The notes beneath the pieces were generated by a model. That model did not search any database, had not been told where the DNA came from, and worked only from the letters and a program-made list of their open reading frames with translations. The position numbers and the translations under genes were made by a program. A stretch of DNA of 64,000 nucleotides from Palsa-504 sp963790065 (lineage in GTDB: Bacteria; Actinomycetota; Actinomycetes; Streptosporangiales; Streptosporangiaceae). The stretch is taken from the NCBI GenBank assembly GCA_963790065.1, contig CAWBNK010000034.1, forward strand, positions 434,001 through 498,000, written 5' to 3'. Below, piece after piece: positions 51,492-60,345 of this stretch (position 1 is its first letter; every line of letters starts with the position of its first letter).

Positions 51492-52667
51492 ATGACTGCG
51501 ACGAAGGAGACCACGCAGACGGCGCGTGCAAAGGACGAGTTCTTTGCCGCAGACATGTACATGTTCCACGTCACGGGCTTCCCGCAGCAGCCTGCGGTGC
51601 TGACGAGCAAGGCGGAAGCTCCGTCAGGCGCTCAACTGAATGTGTGGCGTACTGACCCGGCCAGCAACCGGCACATTCCCGCCCCGGGCGCCGAGGGCAT
51701 CGCCATCAGCGCTCAGAACTTCTCCGTCGTCAACAGCGGCAACCGGACCCTGCATGCTCCCAAGAGATCATGGAAGATCACCCTCGATCACGGCGCCAGG
51801 CACTTTGCCGGAATGACATGTATCAATCTCAAGTCGATGTACAACGATCCTTCGCAGATGCGGGAGGCGCTTGCCTGGCGTCTTTTCCGGCGTGCAGGCG
51901 TTCCTGCAGCGCGGCACACCTACGCCAAGCTCGCGTTCGACGCGACCTACTACGGTCTGTTCTCCGTTATCGAGCAGGTTGACAAGAGATTCCTCAAGGA
52001 TCACTTCGGAGACAACCACGGCGGCAATCTGTACAAGGCCTACTGCGGGGATGTCGGATGCGCCACCCTGGAACACCGCGCTGGCCCGGACGGCGATGAC
52101 AGCGGGCGGCAGTACTACCGGGCCGACGGCGACCGTCGCACCTACCGGCTCAAGACTAACCAGGATGACCGGGATGCCAGCAGTTACGACGACCTGGCGC
52201 AGTTCATCAGGACGATCAACGGCACGGGGTGCGGACACGGCGAGGGGCGTTTCGACACCGATGCGTTCCGCGAGTCGGTCGATGGCATCATGAACGCCCG
52301 TGCCTTCCTCAGGTGGGCCGCCGTCAACTTGCTGCTCGGCAGCTGGGACAACTATTACGCCACCCCGTCCAACTACTACCTGTACAACTCCGGGCGCCTG
52401 GGCGCCGATGACGACTTCATGGGCTCTCCTTATTTCACGTTCATCCCGTGGGACTACGACAACTGCCTGGGTATCGATTACTTCGGCACCAAATGGCAGT
52501 ACACGGACATTCTCGACTGGCCGGGTAACACCAGGCGCTACTGGCGGGAGCACGGGACCTCGCGCATACCGCTGGTGCAGAATCTGCTGCGCAACCGCGG
52601 CTACCGTCAGTATTACCTGGATTACCTCGAGCATCTGCTCGACACTGAGTTCAACCCCGGCACGTTC

Positions 52668-54600
52668 GTAAGTATTCGGAAATTGTGTGACGGACGTTGA
52701 CGTCCACGAGGGCCGTGGGCTGCGACACGCTGGCTCGTGGTGCGTGATTTGCGGCTGGTGAGGGTGTTTGCTGTGCCGCGTGACGGTTGCGGTCGGTGTT
52801 GTCCTGGAGTCGGAGGATGCTGAGGTACCGCTGCGGGACGTGCTGGCTGCTGCGCTGGAGGCGAACCGGGAGCTGGCGCGGCTGACGGCGGAGCTGCGCG
52901 AGGAGAACGCCCGGCTGCGCGGGGAGAACGAACGGCTTCGGGCGGAGAACGCGGAGCAAGCTGCTGAACTGGAGAAGCTGCGCGCTGACCTGGCGGTTCT
53001 GCAGCGGATGGTGTTCGGGCGGTCGTCGGAGCGGTCGCGCCCGGAGCCGCCGGGCGGTGACGGCGATGCCGGCGGCGGGCAGGGTGCCGGGGCCAGCACG
53101 GGGAGGAAACGCGGCCCGGGGGCGCGGGCGGGGCGGCGGGATTACTCGCATCTGCCGCGGTTCGAGGTGTTCTGGGATTTCCCGGAGGGCGGGTACTGCT
53201 GCCCGGAGTGCGGGGAGCCGTTCACGCTGCTGGGGGACCACGTGTCCGGGGATCAGCTGGACTGGCAGGTGATCGTGCGGCTGGTCGCGCACTGCCGCCG
53301 GCGCTATAAGCGGGCCTGCGGCTGCCGCGTGCCGGGCACAGTGATGGCGCCCGGCCCGCCCAAGGCGGTCGGGAAGGGCTTGTTCTCCAACGCGTTCATC
53401 GCGATGCTGCTGGTGGAGCGGTTCACGGCGGGGCGGAGCATGAATTCCCTGGTGACGGGCCTGGCCCGGCAGGGACCGGAGATCTCTGCCGCCACCTTGG
53501 CCGGGACGTGCGCGCAGGCCGGGGTGCTGCTGGCCCCGGTCGCGGAGGCGATCACGGAGCGGTCGCGGGGCTCGTGGCACCTGCACGCGGACGAGACGAC
53601 GTGGCGGGTGTTCGCGCCGCGGGACGGGAGCGGGCCGGCGAAGTGGTGGCTGTGGGTGTTCCTCGGCCCGGACACCGTGTGCTTCGTGATGGACCCGACG
53701 AGGTCCGGGGCGGTCCTGGCCCGGCACGCGGGGATCGACGAGGAGACCGGGCAGCTCGCGGCGGATGAGGACGGCGGGCCGCGGCGGCTGGTGATCTCCA
53801 GCGACTTCTACGCTGTTTACCAGTCCGCGGGGAAGAAAGCGGACGGCCTGGTCAATCTTTACTGCTGGGCGCATATCCGCAGGTATTTCGTGCGGGCCGG
53901 GGACGCGAACCCCGCCCAGCTGGCGTACTGGACCGCTGCGTGGCTGGAGCGGGTCAAGGGCCTGTACGCCTGTCATGATGAGCTCATGGCCGCCTGGAAC
54001 GGCGCCGCCGCCCCCGCGCCGCGGGACAGGGCCGCCGCCGCGCGGCTGAACGACGCGCAGACCGCGTGGGACGTCGCGCTCACGGTGATCGACCAGGCGC
54101 GGAAGAAGCAGATGGCCGCCCCCGGCCTGGCCGAGCCGGCGAAGAAAGCGCTGGCGACGCTGGACCGGGAATGGGACGGCCTGGCCGCGCACCGCGACTA
54201 CCCGATGATCGGCCTGGACAACAACGCCGCCGAGAGAATGATCCGCGGCCCCGTCGTGACCAGGAAGAACGCCGGCGGCTCCCGTAACGGGGACACCGCC
54301 CGGAACGCCGCCGTGATCTGGACCGTGACCGCCACCGCTCAGATGGCCGGGCTCAACCTCCTGACCTGGCTCACCGCCTACCTCGACGAATGCGGCCGCA
54401 ACGGCGGGAAACCCCTCGCCGGCCCGGCACTGGACCGCTTCCTGCCCTGGAACGCCAGCCCCGAAGACCTCCGCACCTGGGCACAGCCACCTCACCAGCC
54501 AGGCTGAATCCGTACCCGGCAATCACCACGGCATCGCCCATGCGAACCAGCCACGCCGGCTATTGCCATGCCCGCTCACTCACAGGACTTCCGAATATAC
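52668..54600 (+). mobile_element. IS66-family insertion sequence with 8-bp target duplication
   Basis: Ends begin GTA and share TATTCGGAA and a CTGTGA/TTGTGTGA block on both sides. Flanked by the 8-bp direct repeat GCACGTTC (52660-52667 and 54601-54608), the size typical of IS66. Carries only the large transposase gene. Confidence 0.9.
52768..54507 (+). CDS. tnpC: IS66 family transposase (TnpC-type)
   Basis: About 579-aa transposase with the three IS66 regions: an N-terminal leucine-zipper coiled coil (LEANRELARLTAELREENAR on to about residue 75), a zinc-finger (CCPECGEPF ... CGCRVPG) and a DDE core with Asp in HLHADETTWRV, Asp in VISSDFYAVYQ and Glu in LDNNAAERMIRG. Full length, frame intact, so probably active. 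Start uncertain: TTG 52768 or GTG 52780. The usual IS66 companions TnpA and TnpB are absent, which places it in the simpler ISBst12-like group. Confidence 0.88.
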   Translation: MLCRVTVAVGVVLESEDAEVPLRDVLAAALEANRELARLTAELREENARLRGENERLRAENAEQAAELEKLRADLAVLQRMVFGRSSERSRPEPPGGDGDAGGGQGAGASTGRKRGPGARAGRRDYSHLPRFEVFWDFPEGGYCCPECGEPFTLLGDHVSGDQLDWQVIVRLVAHCRRRYKRACGCRVPGTVMAPGPPKAVGKGLFSNAFIAMLLVERFTAGRSMNSLVTGLARQGPEISAATLAGTCAQAGVLLAPVAEAITERSRGSWHLHADETTWRVFAPRDGSGPAKWWLWVFLGPDTVCFVMDPTRSGAVLARHAGIDEETGQLAADEDGGPRRLVISSDFYAVYQSAGKKADGLVNLYCWAHIRRYFVRAGDANPAQLAYWTAAWLERVKGLYACHDELMAAWNGAAAPAPRDRAAAARLNDAQTAWDVALTVIDQARKKQMAAPGLAEPAKKALATLDREWDGLAAHRDYPMIGLDNNAAERMIRGPVVTRKNAGGSRNGDTARNAAVIWTVTATAQMAGLNLLTWLTAYLDECGRNGGKPLAGPALDRFLPWNASPEDLRTWAQPPHQPG

Positions 54601-54948
54601 GCACGTTCAGCCAGCAGATCGCGGCGGGCTCCGGCGATGGCCTGTGGGGGCGCGTCTGCCGGGCAGCCTATCTGGAGTCTGCCACGCCCTACAGCCAGCC
54701 GTTCACCGGCCGCCAGTTCACCAACGATGAGGTCTACCTGAGCGGCTGCCAGCAGAATGAGCTCAGGCACGGGCACGAAAAGGCCGACGGCATCATTAAT
54801 TACGTCCGCATGCGGCGCGATAGCGCCCGCCAGCAGCTGGAACAGCTGCGTAAACAGACGCCGCGCGCCACCGACGGGGCGAGCTTCCCGGCCACGATGG
54901 AATCGCTGCCGCCGAAGATGTAACGGGACAAAGCCAGGAGGCACGGCC

Positions 54949-55866
54949 GTGATTGCCGCGCATACAGCGATGCAGCAGCTCGAGCTAGTCAGGGAAGCGA
55001 AAATTTTCGACCTCCTCGACGGCTCACTCGATCCGAGGCTGGAAGCCAGCGGCGTGCTCGCCAAGGACGGGTTGTTCTACGTCATCTTCGACAACTTGCC
55101 GCACATCGCCTGCATCGGGCCCGAACTGGCCCGGGCGGCCAGCGACAATCACATGATCATGCAGGACAGGGGCCATCGTGAGGGTTTCGAGGACATCACG
55201 TACGACCCGTGGTCTGGCCGCTTCTATGTGCTGATCGAATCGCTGCGCCGCGGCCGCGGCGCCTACCTGGCCGCGGTGCAGGAATACGACGCCCGCTTCC
55301 GCTATATCGGCAGCGCCTGGCTCGATTTCCCGCTTGACCGGCCGAACAAGGGCCTGGAGGGCCTGACATGCGTGCATCGCGAGGGGCTGACCTACCTGCT
55401 TGGGTTGTGTGAGGGCAACAGGTGCAAAGGGGGCCCGGAGGGCCGCGTCCCAGGAGGCGGGCGGATCCAGGTGTTCCGGCGGGGCCGCCGCAACTGGGAT
55501 CGCGTGGACAAGATCCGGCTGCCGGAAACCGTGCTGTTCGAGGACTACAGCGGCATCGCGGTGTCCGGTGACCGGATCGCCGTGATATCCCAGGTCTCCT
55601 CGGCACTGTGGCTTGGCCACCTGGCGCCGGACGGTTGGCAGGTCACGGGCGCAGGCACCACCCACGCGCTGCCGAGGGACGCTGATCGCAACATCGTGTA
55701 CGGGACGGCCGAGGGACTGTCATGGATAGCACCTGACCAGGTGGTCATGTGCTCAGATAAGGCCAAGCCTGGCCAGGACCACCGGTGCCGGGCAAAAGAC
55801 CAGTCGATCCATGTCTTCCGCATCCCCGGCCCCGCCCATCCCATCCCGGCTACGGGCTCTCGGTGA
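54949..55866 (+). CDS. Beta-propeller-like protein, unknown function
   Basis: 305-aa protein with repeated beta-strand units such as ASGVLAKDGLFYVIFDNLPH, DITYDPWSGRFYVLIES, LEGLTCVHREGLTYLLGLCEG, YSGIAVSGDRIAVISQVSSA and LSWIAPDQVVMCSD, resembling phytase-like/SdiA-regulated beta-propellers. No signal peptide. GTG 54949 is set by AGGAGG 7 nt upstream; it begins 25 bp after the CotH stop, so originally they formed an operon. Its end overlaps the convergent TIM-barrel gene by 17 bp. Function not known. Confidence 0.65.
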   Translation: MIAAHTAMQQLELVREAKIFDLLDGSLDPRLEASGVLAKDGLFYVIFDNLPHIACIGPELARAASDNHMIMQDRGHREGFEDITYDPWSGRFYVLIESLRRGRGAYLAAVQEYDARFRYIGSAWLDFPLDRPNKGLEGLTCVHREGLTYLLGLCEGNRCKGGPEGRVPGGGRIQVFRRGRRNWDRVDKIRLPETVLFEDYSGIAVSGDRIAVISQVSSALWLGHLAPDGWQVTGAGTTHALPRDADRNIVYGTAEGLSWIAPDQVVMCSDKAKPGQDHRCRAKDQSIHVFRIPGPAHPIPATGSR

Positions 55867-56881
55867 GGCACTCGGAGACCAGCAGCGCGTTCTCACCGAG
55901 CACCGAGAGCCAGTAGTTCATCCGTTCGGCATTGGTGGTGTCCCGCCAGCGGGAAAACAGCCACGAGGCGTCCGCAAGCGGTAGTCGGCCTTCCACCTGG
56001 TGGATCTCGAGCGTGAAGGACACTGCCTGCGGGCGGCACGCCTGCGTGGCTGTGGAGACTATGGACGCCAGGCCGCCTGGCCCATACAGCATGCTCAGCG
56101 ACCGCCGCCCGTGGTAGCTGAACGGAATCGGCAGCCGGGTCAAGAAGGTGAAGTGATCAGAAAGTCCCCGGATCAGGGGGTGCCCGTCGTGCAGATGGAA
56201 ATGCACATGCTTGCCGACCGAGCCGATCACCCGGATGAGGTCGAGCACGTCACGCGCAGCGCTTTCGATCGCGTCCTGGACGTCTGCGACCAGATCGGGC
56301 AACCGGCCGTCCTGCGGGTTGAGATCCCCCAGACTCAGGCCAGGATGGCTGCGCCTGAACCTGGCCGACGCCTGCCTGATGCCGACGTGGCCGACGTCGA
56401 TGCAGCAACTGACTCGTTCCACGTCGCGGAGCCGCTCTGCCACCTCAGCAAACCATCCCGGATCAAGGCCGGCGGCATACTCCAGAAAGACGAGCGGGCC
56501 GTCCGCCTGCTCACGAAGGCGCGCATCGAGCTGGCGCATCACCTTGAGCAGGCGGTCTGTTTGCTGCCCCATCTCATGTTTGTCGTGGACGACGAGGCCA
56601 GAGATGCGGCCCGCGAAACGGCTAGCGAACTCCCCGACCACAGCGCGGCCAGAATCCTCCAGCACATTGACGCCGCGGTTCAGGTGGACCGCAGGCAGGT
56701 ACAGATGAGGGGGCACGAACCGCAGAACGTGGTCAAGCTCGCCTGGCGTGTCGGCATACACCTCGGCGGCCAGGCCCATCTGGGCGAACCTGAGCCCGGC
56801 CAGCTCGAGCAGCGCATCATCCCCCGCTACCCGCCGCTGGAACAGGCCATGAACCGGCCCAGGCACCTCTCGGTCCGCCAT
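55850..56881 (-). CDS. Xylose-isomerase-like TIM-barrel protein
   Basis: 343-aa protein of the AP-endonuclease-2/xylose-isomerase-like barrel superfamily. Segments GPLVFLEYAAGLDPGWFAEV (Glu), VSCCIDVGHVGIRQA (Asp, His), HVHFHLHDGHP (His-x-Asp) and AVSFTLEIHQVEG (Glu) mark the C-terminal edges of strands where metals normally bind. The substrate could be a sugar, polyol or phosphorylated compound. ATG 56881 is chosen; GTG 56965 is possible but the extra 28 residues lack homology. Convergent with the propeller gene and part of the CotH neighbourhood. Confidence 0.7.
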   Translation of the reverse strand: MADREVPGPVHGLFQRRVAGDDALLELAGLRFAQMGLAAEVYADTPGELDHVLRFVPPHLYLPAVHLNRGVNVLEDSGRAVVGEFASRFAGRISGLVVHDKHEMGQQTDRLLKVMRQLDARLREQADGPLVFLEYAAGLDPGWFAEVAERLRDVERVSCCIDVGHVGIRQASARFRRSHPGLSLGDLNPQDGRLPDLVADVQDAIESAARDVLDLIRVIGSVGKHVHFHLHDGHPLIRGLSDHFTFLTRLPIPFSYHGRRSLSMLYGPGGLASIVSTATQACRPQAVSFTLEIHQVEGRLPLADASWLFSRWRDTTNAERMNYWLSVLGENALLVSECLTESP

Positions 56882-57032
56882 ATCCAGCTCACCAGTACCC
56901 TTCCACCTGGGCCGGCACGATCCATGATCCTCACCACCAAAATGACATAGCTGCTCGATATCCACGAGGGCACCAGGGATCGGCAGCGGATCGCCGGCGG
57001 CCTGGGGCCACCTTGGAGCTGCCGCTACCCGC

Positions 57033-58175
57033 TTACGGGCCGAGCAGTACGTTGAACCGGCTGACTGGCACCTCCCGGCCGGGAACGACGGCCACGACGT
57101 CGGCCAGCGAGCCGGAATCCGCGATGACGGCGAAGTAGCGTTGCCCGCTGTCCGGATCGTCGTACACGGGCCAGTCGGTGCGCTGGCCGTCGGTGGTGAC
57201 CGCGTACACCCCGGTGACGCTGTCGTGCGCGCCGCCGTACATCACCGCGGTGCCGTGCTCCCCGGTGGGCATGGTGATCCCGAAGCTGAGTAGGTGCTGC
57301 TCGGTTACCTCCACGTCGCAAACGAACTCCCCGGGCTGGCCGTCCACATCGACCGCGACGCAGTAGTCGCCAGCCGTGTTCCGGTAGCAGACCAGCGCGT
57401 ACTGCCGGCCGCCCGCGGTGTGCGTGGCCAGCGTCCGCACCGGGGTCTGGGCGGTCCGGGCGCCGGGCGGGCGGATCAGCGGGCCCGTCGGCCAGGCCAG
57501 GTCCCGGCCGGCCAGCACGCCGGGCAGCGTCTCGCGGGACACGCCAGCTTCGTGCACGGCCACGGGCAAGGCGCCGTGGGGCTGGATCTCGCTCTGCCTG
57601 ATCACGTCGCCGAGGCGGGCCGCCGCGGCTTCGGCTCGCACCGTTGCCGCCCGGTAGCGCAGCACCGCGGTGATCAGCTCGGGCGAGCCGGTGGCCTGCG
57701 CGCTTTCGATCCGGTCTGCGGCCGCCTCGGCCCGGTCCGCGAACTCGGCCAGCGCCGCGCCCAGGTCCTCGAAGCCGGTCAGCGGCTGGGCCTGGTCACC
57801 GTGCGCGGTGTCGTCCAGGCAGGCCAGCCAGATCCCGCCGCCGGCCACGTGTACCACCGCGGCCTCGTACACGATCCGGGTGCTGTCGGCCGGGTCGAGC
57901 AGGAACAGGCTGGCGATCCGCTGGCCCCAGCTGGCCCGCAGCAGTTCGGCGGCCTGGCCGGCGTCCAGGAACCGCCGCCCGGTCTCCTGGTCACGCATCC
58001 GGTACACCAGTGGCGGCCGGGCGGGATAGGTGATCCACGCGTAGTACCGGCCCGCGTGGGGGACGAGGTGGCAGGCGCTCGCCCCAGTACCTGGACTGGA
58101 TGGCGTGCTCGGCCGGGTCGATCCCCGGCGGGAGGCTACCGTGGTCAGGGCAACTGACCTGCGACGGAGGTGCAC
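57033..58175 (-). CDS. Unrecognised protein, start and 5' frame unclear
   Basis: The well-supported part runs from about 58065 to the stop at 57033 (345 residues): CHLVPHAGRYYAWITYPARPP, a helical middle rich in Ala and Glu (about 130-200) and a beta-rich C-terminus (YALVCYRNTAGDYCVAVDV, ITMPTGEHGTAVMYGGAHDS). I do not recognise the family. In frame the first start is GTG 58175, but GC3 bias and residue composition show that coding continues upstream in another frame (DPAEHAIQSRYWGER). So a frameshift near 58070 is likely and the true start is unresolved. Confidence 0.5.
   Translation of the reverse strand: MHLRRRSVALTTVASRRGSTRPSTPSSPGTGASACHLVPHAGRYYAWITYPARPPLVYRMRDQETGRRFLDAGQAAELLRASWGQRIASLFLLDPADSTRIVYEAAVVHVAGGGIWLACLDDTAHGDQAQPLTGFEDLGAALAEFADRAEAAADRIESAQATGSPELITAVLRYRAATVRAEAAAARLGDVIRQSEIQPHGALPVAVHEAGVSRETLPGVLAGRDLAWPTGPLIRPPGARTAQTPVRTLATHTAGGRQYALVCYRNTAGDYCVAVDVDGQPGEFVCDVEVTEQHLLSFGITMPTGEHGTAVMYGGAHDSVTGVYAVTTDGQRTDWPVYDDPDSGQRYFAVIADSGSLADVVAVVPGREVPVSRFNVLLGP
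58143..58159. promoter_or_regulatory. Small palindrome in a divergent promoter region
   Basis: GGTCAG / CTGACC arms with a 5-nt spacer, 21 bp before the isochorismatase start. Possible operator. Confidence 0.35.
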
Positions 58176-58179
58176 ACCG

Positions 58180-58827
58180 ATGGCCGCGAAAAACCGCGCG
58201 TTGCTCGTCGTGGACATGCAGAACGGCTTCTGCCACCCGGAAGGCTCGTTCCCCAGGATCGGCATGGGCCTGGAAGGCGCCGACCTCGCCGTCCGCAACG
58301 CCGCCGTGGCCGTCGCCCAGGCGCGCCGGGCCGCGATCCCCGTGGTGTTCACCAGGCACGTGTACCGGCCGGGCCGCGCCGATGAGGGCGCCTCGCTCAA
58401 GCAGAACTCGCCCGCCCTGGCCAGCGTGAACGGGCTGGCCGACGGGTTCTGGGACGCCGACGTGGTGGACGAGCTCGGCTGCGGGCCCGACGACATGGTG
58501 GTGGACAAGGCCCGCTTCGACGCGTTCCAGTGGACCTCGCTCGAACCGCTGCTGCGCGGCCTCGGCGTGGGCGAGCTGGTCATCTGCGGGGTCATCACCA
58601 ATATCTGCGTGGAGACCACGGCACGTTCGGCTTTCATGCGCGACTACCCGGTGACCCTGCTGGCCGACTGCTGCGCCGCCAAGACGCGCCGCCTGCACGA
58701 GCTGTCCCTTGAGGTGCTGGCCAGTTACCAGCTGGCCGAGATCGCCAACATCGGCGACGGCTTCGACGTAGGTGCCACCGCGGTTCCTATCGGCGCCTGG
58801 CCCGGGCCGGGGACCCTGGCCGGCTGA
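58180..58827 (+). CDS. Isochorismatase/nicotinamidase family cysteine hydrolase
   Basis: 215-aa cysteine hydrolase. The triad is visible: Asp in LLVVDMQNGFC, Lys in VVDKARFDAFQ and Cys in VITNICVETTARSAF with the usual cis-peptide region preceding it. Members hydrolyse amides or vinyl ethers (nicotinamide, ureidoacrylate, isochorismate); the substrate is not decided here. ATG 58180 has GGAGG 9 nt upstream. The 3' end overlaps the convergent DUF3054 gene by 41 bp. Confidence 0.88.
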   Translation: MAAKNRALLVVDMQNGFCHPEGSFPRIGMGLEGADLAVRNAAVAVAQARRAAIPVVFTRHVYRPGRADEGASLKQNSPALASVNGLADGFWDADVVDELGCGPDDMVVDKARFDAFQWTSLEPLLRGLGVGELVICGVITNICVETTARSAFMRDYPVTLLADCCAAKTRRLHELSLEVLASYQLAEIANIGDGFDVGATAVPIGAWPGPGTLAG

Positions 58828-59167
58828 CGAGCCGGGCCACTAGCCTCCAGCCCAGCAGGAACAGGCCGAGGAAGGCCAGCGCCACGCCGACGAACGCCAC
58901 CGCCGTGCCCTGCCCGGCCGCCACGCGCAGGATCATGCCCAGACCCGCCGCGCCGAGCCACGCGCCCACGCCCGCCGGGACCAGCGCCTCCGGCCGCCGC
59001 CAGGCCCGGGTGGCCAGCCACCCGCCCGCCAGCCCGGCCGGGAACGGCCACGCCGTTGACGTGATCCCGGCCAGGCTCTCGCCCTGGGCGTGACTGGCCC
59101 GGCCGATGATCACGAACGCCAGCACGCAGCAGAAATCGGCTGCCGCCGCCCGCCGCCACCCGCTCAC
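58787..59167 (-). CDS. DUF3054 family membrane protein
   Basis: 126-aa protein with four hydrophobic helices. The DUF3054 hallmarks FCCVLAFVIIGRASHAQG (Gly-Arg-x-x-His) and TAWPFPAGLAGGWLATRAW are present, with a basic C-terminal tail. Function unknown; widespread in actinobacteria. Start GTG 59167. It begins 10 bp after the stop of the dehydrogenase gene and is likely co-transcribed with it. Confidence 0.85.
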   Translation of the reverse strand: MSGWRRAAAADFCCVLAFVIIGRASHAQGESLAGITSTAWPFPAGLAGGWLATRAWRRPEALVPAGVGAWLGAAGLGMILRVAAGQGTAVAFVGVALAFLGLFLLGWRLVARLVSRPGSPARARRR

Positions 59168-59177
59168 GCGCCCCAGA

Positions 59178-60206
59178 TTAGCGCTGTGGCTCGACGATCG
59201 CCTTCAGCCCGGTGCGACCTGCCGCGTCCCCGAACGCCCCGGCCACCTCGCCCAGCCCCGACCGGCTGCTCACCAACGCGCCGAGATCGACCATGCCTCG
59301 TTCGGCCAAATTGATCGCCCGCGGGTACACCTCGTTCATCCGCCGCACCAGCGCGATCGTCAGTCCCTTGCGCCGCGCGGTCGAGGCCCGGAAGCCGACC
59401 GTGTCATCGCCTGGGATGCCGGCCAGCACCACCCGCCCGCCGGGCCGGGCCGATTCGATGGCCAGCCGGACTCCCTCGCCCGTCCCGGCCGCCTCGAACG
59501 CCACGTCCACCCCGTGGCCGGTCAGTTCCTGCATCAGGTCGCCGCCCGGGGTGAACGAGCCGGGATCAGCCACCTGGTCTGCGCCGTAACGCCCGGCCGC
59601 CTCCCGCCGGTGCGCCAGCGGCTCGATGGCCAGCACCGAACGAGCCCCCGCCGCCTTCAGCACGCCGATCAGCAGCAGCCCGATCGGCCCGCAGCCGACG
59701 ACTGAGGCCGTGCCGCCGAACGGCAGGTGGCCCAGGTCCACCGAATGCACCGCCACGCCGAGCGGCTCGAGCAGAGCGCCGTCCGCGTCGCAGATCGCGT
59801 CCGGCAGCGGGTGCAGCAGATCGGAAGGCCAGGTCATGAACTCGCGCATCATGCCGTCGGTGTCGCCGTGCCCGGCAAACAAGATCCGGTAACACAGGTT
59901 GCGGTATCCGTCCCGGCACGCCCGGCAGGTCTGGCAGCAGATGGCCGGGTCGATCGCCACCCGCTCGCCACGGCGCGGCCCCGCCGCGATCACCCCGGCC
60001 CCCTCGTGGCCGAGCACCAGCGGATGGCTCAGCTTGGCGTCCCCGATCGCGCCCTCGTCCCACCAGTGCAGGTCAGAGCCGCAGATGCCGACCGCGGTGA
60101 CCTTGACCAGGCTTATCCTGGCGGTCGCATCCGGGACCGGCTCCTCGCCGACCCGCAGGTCGCCCACCCCGTGCAGCCTCGCCGCCCGCACTGCTCTCCT
60201 GTCCAC
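59178..60206 (-). CDS. Zinc-dependent polyol dehydrogenase (L-idonate/sorbitol type)
   Basis: 342-aa medium-chain dehydrogenase of the L-idonate 5-dehydrogenase/sorbitol branch. Catalytic zinc: Cys in VGICGSDLHWWDEG, His-Glu in LGHEGAGV. The structural Cys cluster (CCQTCRACRDGYRNLC) is present. NAD-binding glycines are in VVGCGPIGLLLIGVL, and the polyol-type segment LLEPLGVAVHSVD follows. GTG 60206 fits the family N-terminus (RAARLHGVGDLRV). ATG 60239 would place the start inside an inverted repeat. Probably oxidises a sugar alcohol or sugar acid to the ketose. Confidence 0.85.
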   Translation of the reverse strand: MDRRAVRAARLHGVGDLRVGEEPVPDATARISLVKVTAVGICGSDLHWWDEGAIGDAKLSHPLVLGHEGAGVIAAGPRRGERVAIDPAICCQTCRACRDGYRNLCYRILFAGHGDTDGMMREFMTWPSDLLHPLPDAICDADGALLEPLGVAVHSVDLGHLPFGGTASVVGCGPIGLLLIGVLKAAGARSVLAIEPLAHRREAAGRYGADQVADPGSFTPGGDLMQELTGHGVDVAFEAAGTGEGVRLAIESARPGGRVVLAGIPGDDTVGFRASTARRKGLTIALVRRMNEVYPRAINLAERGMVDLGALVSSRSGLGEVAGAFGDAAGRTGLKAIVEPQR

Positions 60207-60215
60207 GCAAACGAT

Positions 60216-60264
60216 GATCGCGAAGACTTTTACCCGCATTTCGGGGTCACAAGTCTTCGCGATC
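60216..60264. promoter_or_regulatory. Inverted repeat upstream of the polyol dehydrogenase
   Basis: Perfect 14-bp arms GATCGCGAAGACTT (60216-60229) and AAGTCTTCGCGATC (60251-60264), 21 bp apart, 10 bp before the preferred GTG. Each arm could be one operator half-pair; a repressor site is likely. Confidence 0.6.
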
Positions 60265-60276
60265 GCAAACGGCGGG

Positions 60277-60315
60277 GCCGGTGATCCCCCGCAGGGAGAG
60301 CGGGGGATCACCGGC
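60277..60315. terminator. Strong terminator-like hairpin
   Basis: Perfect 16-bp stem GCCGGTGATCCCCCGC / GCGGGGGATCACCGGC with a 7-nt loop, 31 bp after the HtrA-type stop (minus strand). Very stable; separates the protease from the dehydrogenase operon. Confidence 0.8.
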
Positions 60316-60345
60316 GCAGGGCCCGCCTGGAATGGCGCCTGAGGG

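Larger units (their letters stand above)
51492..54923 (+). pseudogene. CotH kinase family gene split by an IS66 element
   Basis: CotH-type atypical protein kinase-like protein. Part 1 (51492-52667) carries the family core: HAPKRSWKITL, INLKSMYNDPSQMREALAWR, LFSVIEQVDKRFL, VNLLLGSWDNYYATPSNYYL and the Asp-rich FIPWDYDNCLGIDYFG. Part 2 (54609-54923) resumes exactly: SQQIAAGSGDGLWGRV to QQLEQLRKQTPRAT, stop 54923. Deleting the IS and one target copy restores a 496-aa frame, so inactivation is recent. AGGAG lies 5 nt before ATG 51492. CotH proteins phosphorylate spore-coat proteins in Bacillus; their actinobacterial role is unknown. Confidence 0.88.

Noticed and set aside
51153..51569. 138-aa minus-strand ORF between the GH25-like and CotH genes
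   Set aside because: Rich in Cys, His and Arg without family resemblance, and overlaps the CotH start; a chance ORF in the divergent promoter region.
52651..54522. 623-aa minus-strand ORF
   Set aside because: Antisense shadow of the IS66 transposase in high-GC DNA.
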